From contig JAIYBB010000003.1 in NCBI GenBank assembly GCA_027488735.1, positions 1 to 64,000 on the forward strand: DNA of 64,000 nt, given 5' to 3'. A model generated the notes under the pieces. The model was not told the origin of the DNA, searched no databases, and was given only the letters and a program-made list of their open reading frames with translations. How positions within the stretch are numbered: the first letter of the stretch is position 1; each line of letters opens with the position of its first letter. Both the position numbers and the translations under genes were made by a program. The stretch comes from Comamonadaceae bacterium (GTDB lineage Bacteria; Pseudomonadota; Gammaproteobacteria; Burkholderiales; Burkholderiaceae_C). Positions 33,921-44,018 of this stretch are shown here, piece after piece.

Positions 33921-33997
33921 CAAGGATTTCGAGCGTTTCAACTTGAGTCGCCTAGAAGTGTTGGCGCTGCCTGTTTGAGTTTCACAAATGAATCAAA

Positions 33998-34516
33998 TTA
34001 ATTAACTCGCAATTTCAATTGAAAACTGACCGCTCCATACAAACGGTCTTTCAGCGGCGGCACCAATGCAATGTTCAAACCGAAACGCTCGACCTCAAGC
34101 GTGACCACCGGCAACGCTGCCACAAACCAACCGCCGCCAAATGCATTCGGGTAACCGTTGAAACCACCCACCACCGCGCCTGCTTTCCACGCTCCCCAAT
34201 GCCAAGGCTGGTAGTACGCGCCCACATAATTTGAACGCGCGTTGTTGCTGTTGGTAAAGCCGCCTGCCGTGGCCGACCAATCTTCGTTGATGACGGCTTC
34301 CACGCCAAAACCAAAGTTGTTGTTGCGCAAGCCTTTGTCAGTGTCGAAATGCGCGGAATAAAAACCGGCGTTGATCCAAAGCTTTAAAGGTTTTTTTGTT
34401 TCAACAATTTGCGTTGGTTCATTCACCGCTTGCGCTTGCAAAGCTAGCGGGCAAACACACCAGCCCCAAGCTAATAACTTGAAACTGCGAATCAACAACG
34501 TATGAAATTCAGCCAT
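33998..34516 (-). CDS. Outer-membrane beta-barrel protein, PagP-like
   Basis: 172 residues from ATG 34516 (ATG 34522 also possible). Signal peptide ends LALQAQA. The mature part alternates polar and aromatic residues in about eight strands (FGFGVEAVINEDWSATAGGF, NYVGAYYQPWHWGAWKAGAV, LYGAVSFQLKLRVN). The PLPV-like ALPVVTLEVERFGLNIALVP segment and the order of strands recall PagP, the lipid A palmitoyltransferase, although its catalytic His/Asp/Ser cannot be aligned confidently by eye. Convergent to purH, beside hemL. Confidence 0.55.
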   Translation of the reverse strand: MAEFHTLLIRSFKLLAWGWCVCPLALQAQAVNEPTQIVETKKPLKLWINAGFYSAHFDTDKGLRNNNFGFGVEAVINEDWSATAGGFTNSNNARSNYVGAYYQPWHWGAWKAGAVVGGFNGYPNAFGGGWFVAALPVVTLEVERFGLNIALVPPLKDRLYGAVSFQLKLRVN

Positions 34517-34580
34517 AACCATCCAAGCAAAAGGCTGATGCTGCCAGCTTGAAGCCTCTCACGCAAGCGTGGCTTGGCTG

Positions 34581-35876
34581 TTAAATAGCGGCAAATACCT
34601 CTGCCGCGGCTTGCACGGTGTCTGTAATGTCTTGCGCTGTGTGTGCGCCGCTGACAAAACCTGCTTCGTACAAAGCCGGTGCGATGTACACACCACGGTC
34701 GAGCAAACCGTGAAACAGTTTGTTGAACTTCGGACTGTCGCTGGTCATGACCTTGGCGTAGTTTTGCGGCAACTCGGGCAGCAGGAAAAAGCCGAACATG
34801 CCGCCTTCGCAATCGGCGCTGAAGGGCACACCGGCTTTGGCTGCGGCTTGTGTCAAACCATCAACCAACGAGCGGGTTGTGGCGGACAAAGCATCGAAGA
34901 AACCGGGTTTGGAAATTTCATGCAAGGTGGCCAAGCCACAAGCCGTGGCCACCGGGTTGCCGCTGAGCGTACCGGCCTGATACACCGGACCCAAGGGCGC
35001 GAGTTGTTCCATGACAGCGCGTTTGCCACCAAAGGCTGCGAGCGGCATGCCGCCGCCAATCACTTTGCCAAGCACGGTGACGTCGGGTTCGAAACCGGGA
35101 ATGGATTTGGCATACACGCTTTGTGCGCTGCCCAACGCCACGCGACAGCCGGTCATCACCTCATCAAACACCAACAAAGCGCCGTATTGTGTGCAAAGTT
35201 CGCGGCAGCGTTTCATGAAGGGGACGCTCGCGCGCACGAAATTCATATTGCCTGCGATGGGTTCGATCATCAAACACGCGAGTTCTTTGCCGTGGATCGC
35301 AAAAGCTTCTTCCAGTTGCTGGACGTTGTTGTACTCGAGCACCAAGGTGTGTTGCACCACTTCGGGCGGCACACCAGCGCTGGTTGGGTTACCGAAAGTG
35401 GCCAGACCCGAACCGGCTTTCACCAGCAGCGCATCAGCGTGGCCGTGGTAACAACCTTCGAACTTGATGATCTTGCTGCGTCCGGTAGCACCGCGTGCCA
35501 AACGCAAGGCGCTCATGCCAGCCTCGGTGCCGGAGCTGACCAAGCGCACCATGTCCATGGATGGCATGAGTTTGAGCAATGCTTCAACCAACTGAATTTC
35601 ACGCTCAGTCGGCGCACCGAAAGAAAAACCGTCGAGCGCAGCTTTTTGCACGGCTTCGAGTACGGCTGGGTGGCCGTGGCCCAAAATCATCGGACCCCAT
35701 GAACCGATGTAATCGATGTAGCGTTTGTCATTCGCATCCCAAAAATATGCGCCTTGGGCACGTTTGACAAAACGCGGTGTGCCGCCGACAGCGCGAAATG
35801 CGCGCACCGGTGAATTGACACCACCGGGAATCACATGTTTGGCACGGTCAAATAAAGTTTGGTTGAGATCAGTCAT
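34581..35876 (-). CDS. hemL: Glutamate-1-semialdehyde 2,1-aminomutase
   Basis: 431 residues. PLP enzyme with [20 protein letters not shown] start, [46 protein letters not shown] (Asp to the PLP ring nitrogen) and the Schiff-base Lys in [17 protein letters not shown]. Makes 5-aminolevulinate in the C5 haem pathway. TGCRV replaces the more usual TGFRV. Upstream thiD-like gene ends 27 bases before. Confidence 0.96.
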   Translation of the reverse strand: MTDLNQTLFDRAKHVIPGGVNSPVRAFRAVGGTPRFVKRAQGAYFWDANDKRYIDYIGSWGPMILGHGHPAVLEAVQKAALDGFSFGAPTEREIQLVEALLKLMPSMDMVRLVSSGTEAGMSALRLARGATGRSKIIKFEGCYHGHADALLVKAGSGLATFGNPTSAGVPPEVVQHTLVLEYNNVQQLEEAFAIHGKELACLMIEPIAGNMNFVRASVPFMKRCRELCTQYGALLVFDEVMTGCRVALGSAQSVYAKSIPGFEPDVTVLGKVIGGGMPLAAFGGKRAVMEQLAPLGPVYQAGTLSGNPVATACGLATLHEISKPGFFDALSATTRSLVDGLTQAAAKAGVPFSADCEGGMFGFFLLPELPQNYAKVMTSDSPKFNKLFHGLLDRGVYIAPALYEAGFVSGAHTAQDITDTVQAAAEVFAAI

Positions 35877-35903
35877 GGTTGTGAATGAGTGATGTTGAAA
35901 AAA

Positions 35904-36818
35904 TCAATGACGTGTGTCGTGGCCGGGCAAAAAGTCTTCGGCACTGGCCGGGCCGTCCACCTCGTCGCCATCATCTGGCGCTTGCGCCCAGAACAAACGG
36001 TCGGTGACAGCGTGTCCCATGCCCGGGCGAAAGCCCGCATCCAGCGCGCCGTCCAAATAGCTGAAGGCTTCTGCGACAGAGGCTTCGAGGTCGTCGCCCA
36101 TGGCCAACAGTCCGGCCACGGTGGCGCTCAGTGTGTCGCCCGCGCCGGTGAAGACTGCATCGAATCGTTCGATGGTTTCACTGACCATCACAGACAGCGG
36201 CGTGGCCAAGGCGTTTTCCAGATGCTGACCGCCTTGCGGCAGGCCGGTGACCAAGGTGTAGGGCACGCCTTTTTCTGCGGCGGCTTTGGCCAGATCGCGC
36301 GCGGTGGGTGTGCGTTCGCTGCCCCATTCCGGTAACAACCAGCGCCACAGCGTGGAATGGTTGCCCACCAGCAAAGTGGTTTGCGGCAGCAGCAGTTCCA
36401 TGAAAGCGTCTTGGTAGGCTTCGATCGGATCGTCCTGCCACCAAGAGAGGCTGGGCATGTAAGCCACCACCGGCACATCCGGGTAATCGGTGCACAACTC
36501 GGCGATGGTCGAAATGATTTCAGGCGTGCCGCAAAAACCTACCTTGATGACTTGCACCGGAATGTCTTCAAGGATGTTGCGCGCTTGGTCATCGACCGCG
36601 TCTTCGTCCATGGCCACATGGTCAAAGGTTTCTGCCGTGTCACGCAGGTAAGTGCCGGTGCACACGGCCAACACATGAGCGCCCACCGATGACATGGCCA
36701 GAATATCCGAGGTCAAACCACCGGCACCACTGGGGTCATTGCTGTTGAATGTCAGCGCGCAAGGATGCGCCATTTCGGGGGTCTGGCCTTCGTCGGTGAG
36801 CGTGATGAGTTGATTCAT
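35904..36818 (-). CDS. Hydroxymethylpyrimidine/phosphomethylpyrimidine kinase-like protein
   Basis: 304 residues. Ribokinase-like ThiD pattern: ALTFNSNDPSGAGGLTSDIL at the N-terminus and TLLVGNHSTLWRWLLPE, then FDAVFTGAGDTLSATVAGLL with the GAGD anion hole and catalytic Asp. The GNDPSGGAG motif of ThiD reads SNDPSGAGG. Betaproteobacterial homologues are often annotated thiD, but they sit opposite rubredoxin rather than with thi genes, and no TPP riboswitch is visible, so substrate is not certain. Confidence 0.75.
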   Translation of the reverse strand: MNQLITLTDEGQTPEMAHPCALTFNSNDPSGAGGLTSDILAMSSVGAHVLAVCTGTYLRDTAETFDHVAMDEDAVDDQARNILEDIPVQVIKVGFCGTPEIISTIAELCTDYPDVPVVAYMPSLSWWQDDPIEAYQDAFMELLLPQTTLLVGNHSTLWRWLLPEWGSERTPTARDLAKAAAEKGVPYTLVTGLPQGGQHLENALATPLSVMVSETIERFDAVFTGAGDTLSATVAGLLAMGDDLEASVAEAFSYLDGALDAGFRPGMGHAVTDRLFWAQAPDDGDEVDGPASAEDFLPGHDTRH

Positions 36819-36880
36819 GGCCGTCTATACTTTGAATCATTCTATGCCACGCTTTTAAACAGGCTGTGACGCTATCAACC

Positions 36881-37063
36881 ATGGGAAACAACGCTGTGAA
36901 CAAGACTTGGATGTGCCTGATTTGCGGATGGATATACGACGAAGCAGCCGGGGCTCCTGACGAAGGCATCGCGCCCGGCACGCCTTGGGAGCAAGTGCCC
37001 ATGAACTGGACTTGCCCCGAATGCGGCGCACGCAAAGAAGACTTTGAAATGGTGCAGCTTTAA
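36881..37063 (+). CDS. Rubredoxin
   Basis: 60 residues from ATG 36881 (a GTG 15 bases upstream is in frame). The two iron-binding loops CLICGWIYDEAAG and CPECGARK provide the four Cys ligands. Typical small electron carrier, here with the extended start common in betaproteobacteria. Divergent from the thiD-like gene; its stop codon overlaps that of the convergent photolyase. Confidence 0.94.
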   Translation: MGNNAVNKTWMCLICGWIYDEAAGAPDEGIAPGTPWEQVPMNWTCPECGARKEDFEMVQL

Positions 37064-38544
37064 GCCGGTTTTTTTTTTGCGACCACCGAATAACGCAACA
37101 AAGTTTTAGCCCGCGCATGGGTGTGGTCCACCACAGGCAGCGGATATGTTTTGCCCAACTCCACGCCTGCTGCTTGTAAGGCCAAGGGCTTGGCCAGCCA
37201 AGGCGCGTGAATATCCTTGTCTGACAAACCCGCCAGTTGCGGTATGTAGCGCTTGATGAATTTACCTTGCGGGTCAAATTTTTCGCTTTGGTTGGTCGGG
37301 TTGAAGATGCGGAAATACGGCTGCGCATCACAGCCGCTGGAACTCGCCCATTGCCAACCGCCGTTGTTCGCGGCCAAGTCAAAATCATTCAAATGCAGGG
37401 CGAAATACTGCTCGCCCCAGCGCCAGTCGATACCTAGGTCCTTCACCAAAAAACTCGCCACCACCATGCGCAAGCGGTTGTGCATATAGCCGGTCTGGTT
37501 GATTTGCGCCATGGCGGCATCGACCAAGGGATAGCCGGTGCGGCCCTCGCACCAAGCCTCGAACAAGGCCTTACCGGGTTTGCCTTTTTCCCACTCAATA
37601 GCATCGTAATCCACTTTGAATGAAGACGTCATGGCATGCGGATGGTGGTGCATGATCTGGTGGTAGAAATCGCGCCAAATCAACTCGGACAACCAAGTTT
37701 GCGCGCCGGCGTCTCCTTTGATCGCTTGCGGATAAGCCAGACGCGCCAGTTGTCTGATGGACACGGTACCAAAACGCAAATGTACGCTCAAATAACTCGG
37801 GCCTTTGACAGACGGGAAATTGCGCGTGTCTTCATAGAGGGTCATGCGTTTTGCAAAATCTTTCACCAGCGCTTGCGCGCCTGCGCTGCCTGCTTGAATG
37901 TGCAAAGCCGCCAGATCCACGGTGTCAAAACCCATGCTTTTCAACGCAGGAATCGGTTGGCGCATGGCCGCAGGAATGGCGGGCAATTGCCCCGGCTTGG
38001 AGACGGTACGGCGTTCGGCCAAATCGGTGGGCGTGATTTTTTTCATCCACGCGTTTTTGTAAGGCGTGAACACGCCATAGGACGTGCCGCTTTGCGTCAG
38101 CACTTCGCTGCGCTCGAACACCACATGGTCTTTGAAGCTGTGAAACGCAATGCCTGCGTTGGCCAGTTCACCGAGCACCTGCGCATCGCGTGTCAGCGAC
38201 TGCGGTTCGTCATCATGGTGGGTGAACACGGCTTGCACACCGAGTTGTTTGGCCAGTTGGACCACTTCCGTTACCGCATGGCCGTAACGCACCAGCAGGC
38301 CGCTGTCGGGGTTGGCGGCTTGTTCGCGCCATTGGTGATCCAGCGCGGTCACCGAGCCGTGAATGAAATTCACCCGCCGGTCATGCGCCGGCAAATCCTT
38401 CAAAATGGCTTGGTCAAACACAAAGCAGCCATAAACCTTGTCGCTGTCTTGCACCGCACGGCTGAGCGCCGTGTGGTCGTCCAGTCGCAAGTCGCGCCTG
38501 AACCAGACCAGCACAGAGGCAAAATGTGTGAAATGTCTGTCCAT
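37060..38544 (-). CDS. phrB: Deoxyribodipyrimidine photolyase
   Basis: 494 residues from ATG 38544; the longer frame to 38676 runs into the yqgE gene. Begins SVLVWFRRDLRLDDHTAL. FAD pocket GRTGYPLVDAAMAQINQTGYMHNRLRM, RWGEQYFALHLNDFDLAANNGGWQWASSSGCDAQPYFRIFNP. Class I CPD photolyase: light-driven repair of UV dimers, with an antenna pocket at the N-terminal domain. Confidence 0.94.
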   Translation of the reverse strand: MDRHFTHFASVLVWFRRDLRLDDHTALSRAVQDSDKVYGCFVFDQAILKDLPAHDRRVNFIHGSVTALDHQWREQAANPDSGLLVRYGHAVTEVVQLAKQLGVQAVFTHHDDEPQSLTRDAQVLGELANAGIAFHSFKDHVVFERSEVLTQSGTSYGVFTPYKNAWMKKITPTDLAERRTVSKPGQLPAIPAAMRQPIPALKSMGFDTVDLAALHIQAGSAGAQALVKDFAKRMTLYEDTRNFPSVKGPSYLSVHLRFGTVSIRQLARLAYPQAIKGDAGAQTWLSELIWRDFYHQIMHHHPHAMTSSFKVDYDAIEWEKGKPGKALFEAWCEGRTGYPLVDAAMAQINQTGYMHNRLRMVVASFLVKDLGIDWRWGEQYFALHLNDFDLAANNGGWQWASSSGCDAQPYFRIFNPTNQSEKFDPQGKFIKRYIPQLAGLSDKDIHAPWLAKPLALQAAGVELGKTYPLPVVDHTHARAKTLLRYSVVAKKKPA

Positions 38545-38568
38545 CTTCTTCAGCCTTAAAATCATTGC

Positions 38569-39174
38569 ATGACCATGGATTCTGCGCCTATCAACCTGAC
38601 CCACCATTTTCTGATCGCCATGCCCGGTCTGATGGACGAATCCTTTTCCCGCAGTGTGGTTTATATGTGCGAACACAGCGAACGCGGCGCTCTGGGTCTG
38701 ATCATCAACAAACCCAGCACGATGAACATGCAGTCACTGTTCGAAAAAGTGGAACTGCAACTCGGGCGCGCCGATTTGATCGAGTTGCCCGTGTTCCAAG
38801 GCGGACCGGTGCATACCGAGCGTGGTTTCGTCTTGCACGACCCCATGTCCCATATCGGCAGCAATGCCGGTCAGTCTGAATCGGCTTATGCGTCTACGCT
38901 GGCCATTCCCGGCGGTTTGGAGATGACCACGTCCAAAGACGTGCTCGAAGCCTTGTCTACCGGCGCCGGTCCCAAACGGGTGTTGATCACTTTGGGCTAC
39001 GCCGCTTGGGCGCAGGGGCAGCTCGAATCCGAACTCGCTGAAAACAGCTGGTTGACCGTGGAAGCCGATGACCAAGTGATTTTTGACACGCCTATCGAGC
39101 ACCGCTATGACAGTGCCTTGGCCTTGTTGGGTTTACAAGCGTGGATGTTGTCACCACAGGCGGGCCACGCATGA
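38569..39174 (+). CDS. yqgE: YqgE/AlgH family protein
   Basis: 201 residues (start at 38569 or 38575). Family signatures HHFLIAMPGLMDESFSRSVV, GALGLIINKP, FQGGPVHTERGFVLH and LGYAAWAQGQLESEL. Function unresolved in the family; almost always beside ruvX, with which it overlaps here by ATGA. First of a five-gene overlapping string to pyrC'. Confidence 0.92.
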   Translation: MTMDSAPINLTHHFLIAMPGLMDESFSRSVVYMCEHSERGALGLIINKPSTMNMQSLFEKVELQLGRADLIELPVFQGGPVHTERGFVLHDPMSHIGSNAGQSESAYASTLAIPGGLEMTTSKDVLEALSTGAGPKRVLITLGYAAWAQGQLESELAENSWLTVEADDQVIFDTPIEHRYDSALALLGLQAWMLSPQAGHA

Positions 39175-39590
39175 ATGCGGCTGTGCAGCCGTTGACACAT
39201 GCGCATTTGCAATCCTTTCTTGCTTTCGATTTCGGTTTGAAACGCACCGGCGTGGCCTATGCCTCGCGGCTTTTGGGTCAAGCCCAAGCTCAGGGCACAG
39301 TGACAGCCATTGGCGACGCGCGCTGGCCGCTGATTGCCCAACACATAGAACGCTGGCAACCCGATGCGCTGGTGGTCGGCGTGCCTTACCACCCGGATGG
39401 TGCGGCGCACGAGAACACTGTTTCGGCGAAAAAATTTGCGCGTCAATTGCACGGCCGTTTTTCCTTGCCGGTGTTCGAAGTGGATGAGCGTTACTCGACC
39501 ACCGAAGCGAAAAGCGGTGGCGCCAAAGATGTCGATGCGGCTTCAGCCTGCGTCATACTGGATCAATTTTTAAGAAACCTCACCCCATGA
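39171..39590 (+). CDS. ruvX: Holliday-junction-resolvase-like YqgF/RuvX nuclease
   Basis: 139 residues from ATG 39171. RNase-H-like fold: FLAFDFGLKRTGVAYA, VVGVPYHPDGAAHENT, VFEVDERYSTTEAKS. Acts in 5' end maturation of pre-16S rRNA in E. coli. Coupled to yqgE and pyrR by 4-base overlaps. Confidence 0.92.
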   Translation: MNAAVQPLTHAHLQSFLAFDFGLKRTGVAYASRLLGQAQAQGTVTAIGDARWPLIAQHIERWQPDALVVGVPYHPDGAAHENTVSAKKFARQLHGRFSLPVFEVDERYSTTEAKSGGAKDVDAASACVILDQFLRNLTP

Positions 39591-40090
39591 GCACTGGCCA
39601 TTTGTCATTGGACGCACAAGCCTTGTACGCGCAGATGTTGCAGGACTTGCGCGAGCGTGTGCCCGCATCTGCGCACCTGGTTGGCATCACATCGGGCGGT
39701 GCATGGTTAGCGGCTCGGTTGCATGCTGATCTGAAACAGCAAACGCCTTTGGGTGTGGTGTCTTCCTCCATGCACCGCGACGATTTTTCCAAGCGCGGCC
39801 TGGCCGAAAGTGTGGCCACACATTTGCCTTTCCAAGTGGACGGGGCAGTCATCTGGTTGATTGATGACGTGGTGTTCACAGGGCGCACGATTCGCGCCGT
39901 GGTCAACGAATTATTCGACTATGGCCGCCCGGCAGCAGTGCATCTGGCTGTGTTGGTGGACCGGGGCGGACGCGAGTTGCCGGTGCATGCGGATTACGCG
40001 GCAGCGCGGTTGGCATTGCCTGCGGGTCAGTCGCTGCGATTGATGCAAAACGATGCCGCTCAGTTTGTTTTTTCGGTGGAGGGCAGTTGA
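39587..40090 (+). CDS. pyrR: PyrR-type uracil phosphoribosyltransferase/regulator
   Basis: 167 residues. PRPP-binding loop [18 protein letters not shown] and [16 protein letters not shown] are PyrR hallmarks. In Bacillus it binds pyr mRNA to control attenuation. No anti-terminator/terminator pair is visible in front of pyrB here, where coding regions overlap, so it may act mainly as a UPRTase or differently. Confidence 0.9.
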   Translation: MSTGHLSLDAQALYAQMLQDLRERVPASAHLVGITSGGAWLAARLHADLKQQTPLGVVSSSMHRDDFSKRGLAESVATHLPFQVDGAVIWLIDDVVFTGRTIRAVVNELFDYGRPAAVHLAVLVDRGGRELPVHADYAAARLALPAGQSLRLMQNDAAQFVFSVEGS

Positions 40091-41052
40091 TGCTTTACAA
40101 ACGCAATCCGCAACTCAATGGACATGGTGAATTGATTCACCTCTTGTCCACCGAGGGTTTGTCGCGCGACATACTGACGCACATCTTGGACACGGCCAGC
40201 CAGTTTGTGTCGGTGAATGACCGAGAAGTGAAAAAAGTCCCGTTGCTGCGCGGTAAGTCGGTGTTCAATTTGTTTTTTGAAAACAGCACCCGCACCCGAA
40301 CCACTTTCGAGATCGCTGCCAAGCGTTTGAGCGCCGATGTGTTTAATCTGGACATAGCGCGTTCATCGGCCAGCAAAGGCGAGAGCTTGCTCGACACCAT
40401 CGCGAACCTGAGTGCCATGGCCGCCGATATTTTTGTGGTGCGCCACGGCGAATCCGGCGCGCCGTATTTGATTGCCGAGCATGTGGCACCGCATGTGCAC
40501 GTTATCAACGCCGGTGACGGCAGACACGCACACCCCACGCAAGGTTTGCTGGACGCCTACACCATCCGCCATTTCAAAAAAGACTTTGCCAATCTGCGCG
40601 TGGCTATCGTTGGTGATGTGTTGCATTCGCGGGTGGCGCGCTCAGATATTCACGCATTGACAACATTGGGTTGTGCCGAAGTGCGTGTGGTTGGCCCTAA
40701 AACCCTGGTGCCCGGGGATTTATCGCAACTCGGTGTCAAGGTGTTTCACAACATCGAAGAAGGTATTCGCGATTGCGATGTGGTGATTGCGCTGCGTCTG
40801 CAAAACGAACGCATGAGCGGGGCTTTGCTGCCCTCCAGCCAAGAGTATTTCAAAAGCTTTGGCTTGACGCAAAGCCGCATGCAATTGGCCAAACCCGATG
40901 CTATCGTCATGCACCCGGGGCCGATCAACCGGGGCGTGGAAATCGAATCTGCGGTGGTGGACGGGCCGCAAAGCGTCATCTTGACGCAAGTCACTTTCGG
41001 CATTGCGGTGCGCATGGCGGTGATGTCTATCGTTGCAGGGAATGACGCATGA
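40090..41052 (+). CDS. pyrB: Aspartate carbamoyltransferase catalytic subunit
   Basis: 320 residues from ATG 40090, which shares a base with the pyrR TGA (TGATG). Carbamoyl-phosphate loop [25 protein letters not shown], and [13 protein letters not shown] are intact. Commits carbamoyl phosphate to pyrimidines. Overlaps the dihydroorotase-like gene, as in pseudomonads, where the two proteins form a dodecameric complex. Confidence 0.95.
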   Translation: MLYKRNPQLNGHGELIHLLSTEGLSRDILTHILDTASQFVSVNDREVKKVPLLRGKSVFNLFFENSTRTRTTFEIAAKRLSADVFNLDIARSSASKGESLLDTIANLSAMAADIFVVRHGESGAPYLIAEHVAPHVHVINAGDGRHAHPTQGLLDAYTIRHFKKDFANLRVAIVGDVLHSRVARSDIHALTTLGCAEVRVVGPKTLVPGDLSQLGVKVFHNIEEGIRDCDVVIALRLQNERMSGALLPSSQEYFKSFGLTQSRMQLAKPDAIVMHPGPINRGVEIESAVVDGPQSVILTQVTFGIAVRMAVMSIVAGNDA

Positions 41053-42344
41053 ACATATTGATTCAACACGGACATGTGGTCGACCCAGCGAGTGGCTTTA
41101 GCCAACGCGCCGATGTGGCCGTGCAAAAAGGCCATGTGTTGGCGATTGGCCAGATTCCCGCTGACTTCAAAGCAGACCAAACCATCGATGCCACCGATTG
41201 CATGGTGATCCCCGGCTTGGTGGATGCGTGTGCGCGTTTGGGTGAACCCGGTCATGAACACGAGGGCATGCTTGAGACCGAATTGGCCGCTGCCGTCGCC
41301 GGCGGCGTGACCAGCGTGGTGTGTCCGCCGGACACGCAACCGGTGTTGGACGAACCCGGTCTGGTGGAGATGCTGCAATTTCGCGCCGCGCGTTTGCATT
41401 TGTCGCGTGTGTTTCCATTGGGTGCATTGACTCGCGGGCTGGCTGGCGAAAGCCTGACACCCATGGCCGAGTTGACATTGGCAGGCTGTGTGGGTTTTTC
41501 TCAAGCCGAACACGGCATGACGCAAACCCAAACTTTGCAGCGCGCCATGCAATACGCAGCCACTTACGGCTATGTAGTTTGGTTAAGACCGCAAGATGTG
41601 CATTTAGGAAAAGGCGTGGCAGCCAGCGGGCCGCTGGCCACGCGACTCGGTTTGAGCGGTGTGCCGGTGGCCGCAGAAACCATCGCTTTGCACACTATCA
41701 TTGATGTGATGCGCAGCACCGGCGCGCGTGTGCATGTGTGCCGTTTGTCCAGTGCAGCAGGTGTGGAGTTGGTACGCCTGGCCAAAGCCGAAGGCCTGGC
41801 CATCAGCGCCGATGTCAGCATCCACAATTTGCATTTCATTGATAACGATGTCGGTTATTTCGATACCCGCGCCCGACTCACGCCGCCTTTGCGCCAACAG
41901 CGCGACAGAGAGGCATTGCGGCAAGGTTTGGCGGATGGCACCATCGACGTGCTGGTGTCAGACCACACGCCGGTGGAGGGTGATGCTAAAGACTTGCCGT
42001 TTGCCCAGGCTGAACCGGGCGCGACTGCCTTAGAGATGTTGCTCAGCGCCAGTTTGAAATGGGCAGAACAAAGCAGCGTGGGTGTGATGCGTGCTTTGCA
42101 AGTGGTGACCAGTGCACCTGCCGCTTTGCTTGGAACTGCCGGTCAGGGTTTGGGCCGACTTGAAGTGGGCGCGTCCGCAGACATTTGTATTTACAAAGCC
42201 ACCGAGCAATGGCAGGTGGAACCCGCGGTTTTGCACAGCCAAAGCAAACACACACCGTTTGCATTTGACATGAACGCCAGTTTGATGCCGGGTAAGGTGC
42301 AGGCTACGTTGGTGGCGGGCAGGTTGGCTTTTCAGCTGAATTAA
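41049..42344 (+). CDS. pyrC': Dihydroorotase-like PyrC' (PyrX), probably non-catalytic
   Basis: 431 residues of the dihydroorotase fold. The metal-binding DxHxHxREPG motif has decayed to [10 protein letters not shown] (residues 59-68: Cys and Arg replace both His, Gly replaces Arg). The carboxylated-Lys and later His segments ([21 protein letters not shown]) are only partly kept. In Pseudomonas such an inactive PyrC' is needed to assemble ATCase. Coupled to pyrB; its stop overlaps the convergent fccB stop. An active dihydroorotase must be elsewhere. Confidence 0.88.
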   Translation: MNILIQHGHVVDPASGFSQRADVAVQKGHVLAIGQIPADFKADQTIDATDCMVIPGLVDACARLGEPGHEHEGMLETELAAAVAGGVTSVVCPPDTQPVLDEPGLVEMLQFRAARLHLSRVFPLGALTRGLAGESLTPMAELTLAGCVGFSQAEHGMTQTQTLQRAMQYAATYGYVVWLRPQDVHLGKGVAASGPLATRLGLSGVPVAAETIALHTIIDVMRSTGARVHVCRLSSAAGVELVRLAKAEGLAISADVSIHNLHFIDNDVGYFDTRARLTPPLRQQRDREALRQGLADGTIDVLVSDHTPVEGDAKDLPFAQAEPGATALEMLLSASLKWAEQSSVGVMRALQVVTSAPAALLGTAGQGLGRLEVGASADICIYKATEQWQVEPAVLHSQSKHTPFAFDMNASLMPGKVQATLVAGRLAFQLN

Positions 42345-43621
42345 AGCAGCGAATCAGCCCAAATGTTTTGCGCCCAGTTCCATGCATACGTACCTTCCAA
42401 GGCATTGGCTTCGCTGGATAAACCGCCTGAACCGGGCACAGTTTTATAGGTTTTTTCTTCAGCGTTGTACTGGTGAACCGAGGCCACATGCACCACCAGT
42501 TTGTCGTTGACATAGCTGTAACAGGTGTTGGTCAAAAACGGGCTCTCGTTGATATCCAAGCCTGACAACTGCGCCACGATGGCAGATGCCGCCACTTTGG
42601 CGTGTGAGTTGGCCATGTGTGCAGATTTGGGCATGGCAGGCGCAGCCAAAATAGCGTCACCCAGAATGTGAATGTCCTTGGCGGCGATGGATTCGAAAGT
42701 TTTGTAGTGGATGCCGCACCAGCGGTTGTTGGCGGTGGCCAAGCCGGTTTGCAAAGCGATCGCACCTGCGCGCATGGACGGCAGCACATTCAAAACTTGG
42801 GCTTTCACCGGTTCTTGCACATCGAAGTGGATGCTCATCCTGCCCGCATCGACAGAAGTGACTTTGTGGTTCGGGCGGTACTCGATGATGTCTTTGTAGT
42901 TGTCGCTCCAGAATTTTTTGAACAATCCGGCTTTGGAAGTGATGTCCGGGTTGGCATCCAATATCAACACCTTGGATTTGGGCTTGGCCTGCTTGAAGTA
43001 ATGTGCCACTTGGCTGGCGCGTTCATACGGCCCAGGCGGGCAGCGGTAAGGCGCTTCGGGAACCGTCAGCGCATAGACACCGCCATCGGGCATGGATTCT
43101 AGTTGTTTGCGCAAGGCCAGTGTTTCAGCACCGGCTTTCCACGCCTGCAAAATTTGACCGCTGGCGTTGGCTGCTTGCAGGCCTTCGATGCTGTCGAACA
43201 TCATGTCCACGCCGGGGGACAGAACGAGTTTGTCGTAAGCGATGGAGGCGCCGTTTTGCAATGCAACGGATTTTTTCTGCGTATCAATCGCCGTCACTTT
43301 GTCCTTGACCACAGTAACGCCGTGTTTGCTGCTGAGCGCATCGTAGGAGGTGCTTAATTCGGTCAAATTTTTACTGCCGCCAATCACTAAATTGGACATG
43401 GGGCAGGAGATGAAACTGGTGTTGGGCTCAATCAATACCACGTTGATTTTGTAATGGGAGAGCATGCGCACATACTTGGCTGCAGTGGCACCGCCATAGC
43501 CGCCGCCGATGACAACCACTTGAGCTTTGGCAGGCAAGTTGGCCGCCCATACTTTTGACAGGACCAGCGAGGGAGTAGCGGCCAACGCGAGAGAGGTTTG
43601 CAGCAGTTGTCTTCTTTTCAT
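42341..43621 (-). CDS. fccB: Flavocytochrome c sulfide dehydrogenase, flavoprotein subunit
   Basis: 426 residues. Twin-arginine start MKRRQLLQTSLALAA suggests Tat export. Then FAD fold AQVVVIGGGYGGATAAKYVR, redox Cys positions in FISCPMSN and YRCPPGPYERA, and FCSD-flavin_bd-like C-terminus ending LEGTYAWNWAQNIW. Oxidises sulfide in the periplasm and passes electrons to the cytochrome subunit (fccA/soxE), which lies 9 bases upstream. Could equally be a SoxF. Confidence 0.9.
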   Translation of the reverse strand: MKRRQLLQTSLALAATPSLVLSKVWAANLPAKAQVVVIGGGYGGATAAKYVRMLSHYKINVVLIEPNTSFISCPMSNLVIGGSKNLTELSTSYDALSSKHGVTVVKDKVTAIDTQKKSVALQNGASIAYDKLVLSPGVDMMFDSIEGLQAANASGQILQAWKAGAETLALRKQLESMPDGGVYALTVPEAPYRCPPGPYERASQVAHYFKQAKPKSKVLILDANPDITSKAGLFKKFWSDNYKDIIEYRPNHKVTSVDAGRMSIHFDVQEPVKAQVLNVLPSMRAGAIALQTGLATANNRWCGIHYKTFESIAAKDIHILGDAILAAPAMPKSAHMANSHAKVAASAIVAQLSGLDINESPFLTNTCYSYVNDKLVVHVASVHQYNAEEKTYKTVPGSGGLSSEANALEGTYAWNWAQNIWADSLL

Positions 43622-43630
43622 GGCAGTTCC

Positions 43631-43960
43631 TCAGCGGGGTTGCGCCGCGAAATAATCGGCCATAGATGCAATTTGAGCTTCACTCAGACCTTTGCTGATC
43701 TGGTGCATGATGGTGGCGGGTCTTGTGCCGTTTTTGAACGCTAGCATTTGTTGCACCATGTAGTCGCGCGGCAAACCTGCAATAGAAGGTACGCTGGAAT
43801 CTTTCACAGTATGCCCATCGGTGCCGTGGCAATTGGCGCACATAGAGGCATCGGTACGCTGGTGCAATTTGGCCGAAGGATTGTCTTGTGCCGTGGCTTG
43901 CAACGACAGCGCGCACAGCATAAAACCGAATGGCGGGATGAGCTTGAGGGTCAAATGCAT
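43631..43960 (-). CDS. Monohaem c-type cytochrome, FccA/SoxE-like
   Basis: 109 residues from ATG 43960. Signal peptide ending SLQATAQD, one haem site CANCHGTDGHT, and a distal Met segment (GTRPATIMHQ or LTEAQIASM-like SEAQIASMADYF). Class I cytochrome c of the cytochrome subunit of sulfide dehydrogenase. Two-gene unit with fccB. Much shorter than the dihaem FccA of Allochromatium. Confidence 0.88.
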   Translation of the reverse strand: MHLTLKLIPPFGFMLCALSLQATAQDNPSAKLHQRTDASMCANCHGTDGHTVKDSSVPSIAGLPRDYMVQQMLAFKNGTRPATIMHQISKGLSEAQIASMADYFAAQPR

Positions 43961-44018
43961 GGTGTCTCTCATTCGGATTGCGGTTGAAACGGTTCGACTT
44001 TAACCTTTTTGAAGCCCT

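Noticed and set aside
34569..35702. 377-residue frame antisense to hemL
   Set aside because: Lies fully over an intact, recognisable hemL; composition (His/Gly/Gln-rich) is that of an antisense shadow.
36819..36880. TPP riboswitch ahead of the thiD-like gene
   Set aside because: The divergent gap is only 62 bases and shows no thi-box.
37636..38559. 307-residue frame antisense to phrB
   Set aside because: Fully covered by the photolyase gene, with no domains and shadow-like composition.
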